From positions 1-64,000 of the forward strand of contig JAQXJI010000010.1 of NCBI GenBank assembly GCA_029008615.1: a stretch of 64,000 bases of DNA. The letters run 5' to 3'. Position numbers and translations under genes: made by a program. The DNA is from Elusimicrobiota bacterium. Its GTDB lineage: Bacteria > Elusimicrobiota > Elusimicrobia > Elusimicrobiales > Elusimicrobiaceae. The notes below the pieces were generated by a model, which saw nothing but the letters and a program-made list of their open reading frames with translations, did not search any database and had not been told where the DNA came from. This document shows, piece after piece, positions 57,797 to 64,000 of the stretch; position 1 is the first letter of the stretch, and each line of letters starts with the position of its first letter.

Positions 57797-59104
57797 TTAC
57801 TGAGCCTTTGCGTCCTCTTTTACGTTAAGATTGCCAAGCACTTCCCTGGCTTTTAAAAGTTCCACGGCCCTTTGTAAAACCGGGTCTTCCGCTTTTGCTT
57901 GCTCCGGCTCCGCAGTTTTTTTGGAGGGAGAATAAATTAAATTGGTAGTGTAGAATGTAGCCGCGCGGGCTTTGGCGGGCTCAAAAGGAACCACTATATC
58001 CGGCACTATGCCGCCGGTTTCGTCGGCGTTTTTGGCCTTGAAGTTCTTATGTATCATACGGCCCAAAGGCGTATAATATTTGGCAACCGTTATCCTGAGG
58101 CCGGAAGTATCGGGCAGGCTGATAACCTGCTGAACGCTGCCCTTGCCGAAAGTCCTGGAACCTATTAAAACCGCGCGTTTATGATCTTGCAGAGCGCCGG
58201 CCACGATTTCGCTGCCGGAGGCCGAACCTTCATTTACCAAAAGGGCCATAGGAATATCGGCGTATTTGGCTTTGGGATTGCTTTTGTATTCCTTAAAAAA
58301 TTCTTCTTTGCGGCCTTTGGTGTAGACTATAAGTTTATTGTCGCCGATAAAAAGTTTGCTCAGGTTTACCGCACTGTCCAAAAGACCGCCGGGGTTGAAG
58401 CGCAAATCAACGATTAAAGCTTTCATTCCTTTATCCTGTAAAGTTTGCATTGCTTTTTCAAAACCTTCAACCGTATGGCCCGAAAAATCGGTAACGTAAA
58501 TATAGCCGATATCGCCCTCCATCATTTTGGAAAAGACCACTTCGGGAATAATTTTCGTTCTTTTTAAAGTTACTTTTTTAGTTGAAGTTTTACCGGTTTT
58601 TTCGTCCTTTCTTTCAAGTTCGACTTTTACTTTGGTGCCGACTTCCCCCCTTAAAGCCGCGACGGCTTCGTCACTTTTCATCTCGGAAACGGGCCTGCCG
58701 TCTATTTTGATTACTTTATCTTTAGGTTCTACGCCTGCTTTGTAAGCGGGGCTGTCGGGCAAAGGCGTAACGACGATAAGTTCCCCCGGCTTTGAGGAGT
58801 TAAGCCGCATACCGACCCCGCCGAATTCGCCTTTTGTTTCCTCGCGCATAGCTTTCATATCGTCTACGCTGATATATTCGGAAAATTCGTCAAGTTGGGA
58901 AGCCATACCGTAAAGCGCGCCGGTAACCAAATCCTTGGCGTCTTTTTCTTCCACAAAGTTATCCTGTATTTTGCCCATTACGTCGACAAGTATTTTAAGT
59001 TGGTCAAGCCCGGTGTCCACGCCGGAATAGGCGAAAGGAAACATCGTGCCCATAAAAAAAGCCGCTATCATAAAGATTACATATACGTTTATTTTCTTTT
59101 TCAT
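57797..59104 (-). CDS. ctpA: C-terminal processing peptidase (S41, CtpA-like)
   Basis: The product is 435 aa. An N-terminal helix (residues 6-26) anchors or exports it. A PDZ domain follows (about 90-175: GVGMRLNSSKPGELIVV, GVEPKDKVIKIDGRPV). The S41 peptidase domain (about 195-370) has NEGSASGSEIVAGAL with catalytic Ser near residue 293 and RTFGKGSVQQVI with the Lys base. It trims periplasmic proteins, often peptidoglycan hydrolases, which fits its place directly after the EnvC-like gene (11 bases). Confidence 0.94.
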   Translation of the reverse strand: MKKKINVYVIFMIAAFFMGTMFPFAYSGVDTGLDQLKILVDVMGKIQDNFVEEKDAKDLVTGALYGMASQLDEFSEYISVDDMKAMREETKGEFGGVGMRLNSSKPGELIVVTPLPDSPAYKAGVEPKDKVIKIDGRPVSEMKSDEAVAALRGEVGTKVKVELERKDEKTGKTSTKKVTLKRTKIIPEVVFSKMMEGDIGYIYVTDFSGHTVEGFEKAMQTLQDKGMKALIVDLRFNPGGLLDSAVNLSKLFIGDNKLIVYTKGRKEEFFKEYKSNPKAKYADIPMALLVNEGSASGSEIVAGALQDHKRAVLIGSRTFGKGSVQQVISLPDTSGLRITVAKYYTPLGRMIHKNFKAKNADETGGIVPDIVVPFEPAKARAATFYTTNLIYSPSKKTAEPEQAKAEDPVLQRAVELLKAREVLGNLNVKEDAKAQ

Positions 59105-59115
59105 AAATTATCCTT

Positions 59116-60264
59116 TTATTTTTTCTCAAGCCAAAGTTCCGGGTCAACCGCGGAAGTGCCGGAGCGAACTTCAAAATAAAGCGCGTTCTGGCCGCTGCCC
59201 ATAGCCGAGCCCTGTGTATCCGCACCGCAAAGGCCTATAATCTGCCCCTTGTTAACTTGCTTGTCCAAAGAGGCGCGGATTTCGCTTAAAAATCCGTAAA
59301 TGGTAAAGAAACCGCCGCCGTGATCCACTATAACAACATTCCCGTAGGAGCGGAATTCCCCCGCAAAGATTACTTTCCCTTCCGCAACGCTTACTATCGG
59401 TGCGCCTTTGGCGGCGGATATTTTTATGCCGTCGCGGAAAATCCAAGTTTTCAGCTGGGCTTGGTATTCTTTACCGAACTTACTTATTATTTTACCACTA
59501 ACAGGCCAAGGAAGCGAGTTTTTACTTATATTAAGCGCCGCGCCGGTTTGTTTTTGGCCGGCTTTTTTCTGCTCGGCCTTGCGTTTGGCTTCCGCCTCTT
59601 TAAGTATTTTTTGAAGCTGCGCGGCGGAAGCTTTAAGCTCTTTTAAATCTTTATTTGCTTTTTCGTACAAAGCGTGGGCTTCCTGCAAATCTTCCTTCTT
59701 TTTTTCATAACTGCCCAAAAGGGCCGATTTTTCTTCTTCCAGTTTGTCGCGCTCGGCCAGCAGAGAGGAATGCTTTTCCTTAAAGCCGTCGATTTCCTTT
59801 TGGGTCTTGTCGATTTCCGAGGAAAGTTTTTGCATAAAAACGGCGTGCGTTTTTAAAGTGGAAGACAAAGCCAAAGCCCGCAAAAGTTCCGAAGAATTGT
59901 AATAACTTTCGCCCAACATTCTTTCCACTGCGTAATTTGAAAATTCCGCTTTCATTATGTTCTGCCAAAGCGGCAGATTGTTTTCAACCACTTCTTTATG
60001 TCGCCGTATCATACTGCTTTTTGTTTGCATACCTTCAATATCATTACTGATTTTAACGGCCAGTTGTTCCGTCTTTTTCTGTTTTTGCGTGAGGGCCTTA
60101 AGTTCGTTTGAAAGGGCGGCCTCCCGCGCTTTATATTTTTTAAGCTGGGCTTCCTTTTCCTTGGCTTGGCGTTCTATGGAGGCAAGTTCCTCCTTAGACG
60201 CACAGTTCAGAGGAACCGCCGCCACTAAGAAAAATATAAAAAAGGAAATTAAAATTTTTTCCAT
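59116..60264 (-). CDS. envC: EnvC-like murein hydrolase activator, degenerate LytM domain
   Basis: The product is 382 aa. A signal peptide (residues 1-21, cut near LNCAS) is followed by a long coiled coil (about 22-240, Lys/Glu/Ala-rich), then an M23/LytM domain (about 260-380). All usual zinc ligands are altered: the first His-x3-Asp site reads FRDGIKIS, the His-x-His site reads IYGFLSEI, and LHFEVR reads LYFEVR. This marks an EnvC/NlpD-type activator rather than an enzyme. It overlaps ftsX by 16 bases; FtsX is the membrane partner that controls EnvC in other bacteria. Confidence 0.9.
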   Translation of the reverse strand: MEKILISFFIFFLVAAVPLNCASKEELASIERQAKEKEAQLKKYKAREAALSNELKALTQKQKKTEQLAVKISNDIEGMQTKSSMIRRHKEVVENNLPLWQNIMKAEFSNYAVERMLGESYYNSSELLRALALSSTLKTHAVFMQKLSSEIDKTQKEIDGFKEKHSSLLAERDKLEEEKSALLGSYEKKKEDLQEAHALYEKANKDLKELKASAAQLQKILKEAEAKRKAEQKKAGQKQTGAALNISKNSLPWPVSGKIISKFGKEYQAQLKTWIFRDGIKISAAKGAPIVSVAEGKVIFAGEFRSYGNVVIVDHGGGFFTIYGFLSEIRASLDKQVNKGQIIGLCGADTQGSAMGSGQNALYFEVRSGTSAVDPELWLEKK

Positions 60265-61004
60265 TTAGATAAAGTCCACCCCAACATAAGGCACAAAAGC
60301 AAACAGGCCGCCTGCGGCCATAAATCAAACTTAAAAGCTTTTACGGCGGCCAATTTAAGCGGGGAAATCAAAATAAAACCCGCACCCAAGGCTAAAGCGT
60401 AACTTAAAAATCCGCAGAGCAAACCGCCAAGGCGCGAGGGCAAAGCCGTTATTCTTGTATAATAAGCTTCTACCAAGAAGCAAAAAGCCAAAAAGAAAAA
60501 CACGCTTAAGCCCAAAATTATATTTATAAATTTTATTACGCCGTCCAAGTAAATTGCAGAGGCGGCTTGGCTCTCTTTATAATAAGCTTGGGCGTCCTGC
60601 GGCATTTTGGAGAAGTTTTCCGCTACCCAAGGCTGCGGATTCATCATAACGGATTTATTGACGCGCAATTCAAAAAAAGCCGGCAGGAAATCTTCCTTAG
60701 GCAAAAAAACCTCAAAACCGTTCTGCTCCGAAGAGGCCCCCGGCATAGCTAAAGCTTCTTTCGCGTTTAAATATCTTACTTCCGTAACGCCGGGAAGGGA
60801 ATTAAGCTTTTTTGTGAAAGATTCCGTTTCCGCCGAACTGGCATTATTCAAAACTACGGCTATTTTAAAATCGGAAAGCAAAACATCAAAAGCCTCATAA
60901 GCCTGAAGCCTTAAAAACAAAGCACCCTGAACAAGCAAAGCCAAAGCCAACAAAAAGAATATTATTCTGCTTTGCGCCGTGAAAGAGAGCTTATTTTCCG
61001 TCAT
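60249..61004 (-). CDS. ftsX: Cell division protein FtsX-like
   Basis: The product is 251 aa with the FtsX layout: an N-terminal helix (about 14-33), a periplasmic domain of about 115 residues (VVLNNASSAETESFTKKLNSLPGVTEVRYLNAKEAL), then three helices at about 155-180, 190-215 and 225-245. It is short of the usual 290-330. FtsX works with the ATPase FtsE to switch on peptidoglycan hydrolases at the septum; ftsE is not next to it in this window. It overlaps alkaline phosphatase (14 bases) and envC (16 bases). Confidence 0.85.
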   Translation of the reverse strand: MTENKLSFTAQSRIIFFLLALALLVQGALFLRLQAYEAFDVLLSDFKIAVVLNNASSAETESFTKKLNSLPGVTEVRYLNAKEALAMPGASSEQNGFEVFLPKEDFLPAFFELRVNKSVMMNPQPWVAENFSKMPQDAQAYYKESQAASAIYLDGVIKFINIILGLSVFFFLAFCFLVEAYYTRITALPSRLGGLLCGFLSYALALGAGFILISPLKLAAVKAFKFDLWPQAACLLLCLMLGWTLSKWKKF

Positions 61005-62418
61005 ATAAAAACCTCTCTATAATTTTATTTATTTCCGTATTATGCAAAACGCCGGGCTTTTTTGGCGCGCCCGCGCCGTAAAAACTTACAAAAAGAGGGC
61101 TGCCCGTATGATTGCCGGTGCTCCAGGTTACACCGAGGCGTTTGTTGATTTCTTTCAGGCAGTCGTCAAAATCGCCTTTGTCTTCAATAAAATCCAAAGG
61201 AAGTTCATAACCCATATTCTCAATAAGATATTGCTGTATCGCTTTGGGGGTTTGGCGCTTTTCGCCCAAGGCGTTAAATTCGCTCTTCATATCGCGCTGC
61301 ATTTTGGTTTGCTTGGCGATAATATCCAAATTGCTCTTTACGGAATAATCTTTTTTATCGTATAAAGGATAGCCTTGTTCTTTTTTAAGCTCAAGTTCGT
61401 CACCTTTGACTTTTCTGTACTGAAAACCAAATCCGCCCGTATCGTGATCGGCCGTTATTACAACCATAGTATCGGGGTTTTTATCCGCCCAGTCTTTGAT
61501 GAGCCCCAAAGTTTCGTCCAGTTCTAAAAGTTCGGCCAAAGCCGCGCCTTGGTCATTATCGTGAAGCATCCAATCAAGCGCGCCGGCTTCCACCATAAGG
61601 AAGAAACCGTTTTTGTTCCTGGACAAAATTTCCAAAGCTTTCTCCGTCATATCTTTCAAAGTTGGGGCATAAGGAGCGGGATTTACGCTGAACTGTATCG
61701 CGCTTGGGCCGAAAAGCCCCAAGAGTTTATCCGATTTCGCTTTTTGCAAGCCTTTTTTATCAAAAACCAAAGGATAGCCGCTTGTTATAAGTTTTTCGAA
61801 AAGGCCGTTCTTTAAAGCAGGGGAAAGCTCTTTTGAGTAAGGTATTTTTTTGAAGATTCCGGCGTATTTTTCGTCTTTTAAATCCTTATCGGAAGTAAAA
61901 TAATTAAGCCCGCCGCCCAAAAGTACGTCCGCGCCGGAATTAAGCAAAGCGGCAGAAATTTCCTCATAATTTCTGCGGCTGTTTACATTCGCCGTATATG
62001 CGGAAGGAGTGGCGTCTGAAAGATAAACATCGGTAATAAGCCCTGTCGCCATACCCAAATTTTGAGCTTTTTTTAAAAGGCTTTCGGCGTTTTCCCCGTC
62101 CGCGCCCATTCCCAAATATTCGGGATAGGTAAGCGTGCCTTTGGCCATATGCGTACCCGCCGCTGCGGAATCGGTTACTATCGTTTCTTTGGTGGCGTTT
62201 AAGACTATGCCCAATTCCGAACCGGCAAATATTTTTTCCAAGTTGGAAGTTCTGTCCGCATAAGGAGAATTTTCCGCATAGCGCGCGTATTGCAGCAAAA
62301 GCCCCATAGCCGCCGGGCCTCCCCCATCGGCGACAACAAAAATAATATTCTTCTTTTCGGCGGCGAAAGAAACTACCGCAAACAGTAAAACAAAAAACGC
62401 AAACGACAACTTCTTCAT
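60991..62418 (-). CDS. phoA: Alkaline phosphatase (PhoA superfamily)
   Basis: The product is 475 aa with a signal peptide (residues 1-20, VSFAAEKK). Catalytic features: IIFVVADGGG (metal Asp), VTDSAAAGTHMAKG with nucleophile Ser84, TDVYLSDATPSAY, MVEAGALDWMLHDND, ITADHDTGG and the last metal His in TGNHTGSPL. It hydrolyses phosphomonoesters in the periplasm. It starts right at the glgA stop and overlaps ftsX, so it is expressed with division genes rather than in an obvious phosphate regulon. Confidence 0.94.
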   Translation of the reverse strand: MKKLSFAFFVLLFAVVSFAAEKKNIIFVVADGGGPAAMGLLLQYARYAENSPYADRTSNLEKIFAGSELGIVLNATKETIVTDSAAAGTHMAKGTLTYPEYLGMGADGENAESLLKKAQNLGMATGLITDVYLSDATPSAYTANVNSRRNYEEISAALLNSGADVLLGGGLNYFTSDKDLKDEKYAGIFKKIPYSKELSPALKNGLFEKLITSGYPLVFDKKGLQKAKSDKLLGLFGPSAIQFSVNPAPYAPTLKDMTEKALEILSRNKNGFFLMVEAGALDWMLHDNDQGAALAELLELDETLGLIKDWADKNPDTMVVITADHDTGGFGFQYRKVKGDELELKKEQGYPLYDKKDYSVKSNLDIIAKQTKMQRDMKSEFNALGEKRQTPKAIQQYLIENMGYELPLDFIEDKGDFDDCLKEINKRLGVTWSTGNHTGSPLFVSFYGAGAPKKPGVLHNTEINKIIERFLYDGK

Positions 62419-63873
62419 TTAAAATATCCTTCCCAATATTTCATTAAAACATTTGATATACTGCCTTGAAGAATTTTCCCAAGAGAAATCTTCCGCCATA
62501 GCATTGGCAAGCATAGCCTTCCAAACTTTCTTTTTATTGTAAACGCCAAGAGCGGTATTTAAAGCCCCTATAAGGCCGTTTACGTCCAAATTATTAATAA
62601 AGAAACCGGTTTTAAGTTCGGCAGACATATCGCCTTCATATCCTTTCACGGTGTCGGCAAGCCCGCCGACCTTAGAAACCACCGGCAAAGTGCCATAGCG
62701 CATAGCTATCATTTGACTTAAACCGCAGGGTTCAAAGCGTGAGGGCATAAGGAACATATCCCCGCCGGCGTAAATTTTATGCGCCAAAGTTTCGTCAACC
62801 ACCGCTCTGAAAGCGAAAGAAGAAGGATAACGCGCCGCAAGTTCGCCGAAGATATATTCCGCGTGAGGGTCGCCCTTACCCTCAATTATAAATTGCATTT
62901 TGCCTTCCATTGCGCGGATAACGTCGGGCAGCAAGTCCACACCCTTTTGATAGGCCAAACGGCTTACCATAGCGCACAAAGGAATCGAAGGGTTTTCCGC
63001 CAAGCCGCACTCACGCTGTAAAGCCGCTTTGCAAACAGCCTTGCCTTTTAAAGATTCATCATCGTAACCCATAGGTATCATAGTGTCGCTTTGCGGATCC
63101 CAAACTTCGCCGTCAATGCCGTTGATAATGCCCAAAAAGTCCGCGCCTTTATTCCTTAAAACGCCTTCAAGACCGAAGCTGTTTTGTCCTCTTAAAAGTT
63201 CCTGAGCGTAAGTAGGGCTGACGGTGTTTACTTTGTCGGCAAAAACCATACCCGTTTTAAGGTAGCTTATTCCGCCCCAGTATTCAAATTTGTCCGGCGT
63301 AAAATCCGGCTCAAAGAAACCCGCTTTTACAAAACTTTCCCTGGGGAAATACCCTTGATAAGCTATATTGTGTATCGTAAACATACAACGCGTACGCGTA
63401 AAGAAAGCGTCCGTTTTATAAACCGTCTTAAGATAAGCGGGCAAAAGCCCGGCCTGCCAATCGTGCGCGTGGATTATATCGGGCCTGAAGCCGATAAATT
63501 TACAGGCTTCCAAAACCGCGCGGGAAAAGAACATAAAGCGTTCGTCATTGTCGGCGTAATCGCCCGTTTTGGTAAAATAAAGTTCGGGCCGGTCGAAATA
63601 CTTGTTTGATTCCACAAAAAATACCAAAGCATTACCCCATTTAAGGTAAGAAATCTGGGCAGGTTCCAAACGTGAGCCTACGGGAATATAAAAAACACCC
63701 GGTACGGTTCTTAAAGAAGAAGCGTTGTTGATGTTCCTGTATCTGGGCAGGAACAGTAGGACTTTCGTTCCTCTGGTTCTGGAAAAATCTTGCGTAAGAG
63801 CGCCTACGACATCCGCCAGACCGCCCGTTTTGCAAAACGGGAAAGCTTCACTGGCCGCTAAAACTATATTCAT
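62419..63873 (-). CDS. glgA: Glycogen synthase (GT5)
   Basis: The product is 484 aa, the usual length. It opens with AASEAFPFCKTGGLADVVGAL (ADP-glucose-binding KTGGLAD at about 15-21). In the second half are GIDGEVWDP, SRLAYQKGVDLL, and PSRFEPCGLSQMIAMRYGTLPV with the E-x7-E catalytic segment. It extends alpha-1,4-glucan chains from ADP-glucose. A glycogen-binding module protein is encoded elsewhere in the window (29926-30363). A strong AAAGGAG site precedes the ATG. Confidence 0.96.
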   Translation of the reverse strand: MNIVLAASEAFPFCKTGGLADVVGALTQDFSRTRGTKVLLFLPRYRNINNASSLRTVPGVFYIPVGSRLEPAQISYLKWGNALVFFVESNKYFDRPELYFTKTGDYADNDERFMFFSRAVLEACKFIGFRPDIIHAHDWQAGLLPAYLKTVYKTDAFFTRTRCMFTIHNIAYQGYFPRESFVKAGFFEPDFTPDKFEYWGGISYLKTGMVFADKVNTVSPTYAQELLRGQNSFGLEGVLRNKGADFLGIINGIDGEVWDPQSDTMIPMGYDDESLKGKAVCKAALQRECGLAENPSIPLCAMVSRLAYQKGVDLLPDVIRAMEGKMQFIIEGKGDPHAEYIFGELAARYPSSFAFRAVVDETLAHKIYAGGDMFLMPSRFEPCGLSQMIAMRYGTLPVVSKVGGLADTVKGYEGDMSAELKTGFFINNLDVNGLIGALNTALGVYNKKKVWKAMLANAMAEDFSWENSSRQYIKCFNEILGRIF

Positions 63874-63911
63874 AAAATCTCTCCTTTAAAAACTTGTATA
63901 TACTTCGGCTG

Positions 63912-64000
63912 TTATTTTAAATCGTCAAGGCCTTCTTTCAGCATATCTTCTTCAAGGCCGCTTTCCTGCTTAAAACCCTCTGCGGGAACAATATCTTCGT
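63912..64000 (-). CDS. C-terminal end of an unknown acidic protein
   Basis: Only the last 29 residues are visible, ending GLEEDMLKEGLDDLK before a TAA at 63912-63914; the tail is strongly acidic. It lies 38 bases upstream of glgA on the same strand and is probably the preceding gene of this operon. Nothing more can be said. Confidence 0.65.
   Translation of the reverse strand, partial: EDIVPAEGFKQESGLEEDMLKEGLDDLK

Overview
The window reads as a chromosomal segment of a Gram-negative-type bacterium. It carries a secretin, a PorV-like outer-membrane protein, lipoproteins and FtsX/EnvC. I favour a member of the Elusimicrobiota, because of the Tad pilus locus with several tiny Flp-type pilins, the FlgD-Ig/PorV pair and the overall gene style. 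No rRNA or marker gene settles this, so the assignment is inference.

Region 1 (1-26.6 kb, all minus strand) is one large Tad/Flp-type pilus and surface-secretion locus. In transcription order it holds: a 1435-aa cysteine-bearing FlgD-Ig surface protein with a T9SS-like C-terminus; a PorV-like barrel; two small Flp-type pilins and a TadE-like pilin; CpaB; a short secretin; a single-chain TadZ-TadA ATPase; TadB with an extra periplasmic domain; TadC; a TPR protein; a HAMP/PAS-like sensor; a small membrane protein; and a thioredoxin-fold protein. A strong terminator follows. Next come a three-protein phosphorelay set (sensor kinase, receiver-kinase hybrid, NarL-type regulator), another tiny pilin, TadG-like and TadE-like proteins, and then undescribed membrane proteins. 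Two of these are paralogues that share a duplicated promoter and a conserved 5' leader. No prepilin peptidase is visible.

Region 2 (26.7-31.2 kb) is a tight, overlapping housekeeping operon: radical SAM, CBM48 membrane protein, TsaE, TsaB, RimI, TPR. It is followed by tRNA-Ser(UGA).

Region 3 (about 31.3-42.8 kb) is an AT-richer mobile island next to the tRNA. It has a large serine recombinase, DUF2924, a DnaB-like ATPase, DUF5681 and a ParB-methyltransferase, as in phage-derived elements. It also has probable defence cargo: a PD-(D/E)XK nuclease overlapping a WYL regulator, two HEPN-like proteins with R-x4-H motifs, and a DUF3800-winged-helix fusion divergent from an unknown gene. Dyad symmetry operators, nested hairpins and a 22-bp direct repeat mark its control regions.

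Region 4 (42.9-53.7 kb) mixes small units: HdeD, DUF4405, an AGCS symporter, an AT-rich patch with a deaminase, a MerR regulon with two matching 19-bp-spacer promoters controlling flavoproteins, a Bcr/CflA transporter, a DEAD-box helicase, an OsmC protein and a secreted protein-glutaminase-like protein.

Region 5 (53.7-64 kb, minus strand) is a long operon: an acidic-tailed partial gene, GlgA, alkaline phosphatase, FtsX, EnvC-like, CtpA, TsaD, a solute-binding-protein-like protein without signal peptide, a GAF-GGDEF protein and CrcB. Several genes across the window have a -10 box only 5-7 nt before the ATG, which suggests leaderless transcripts.
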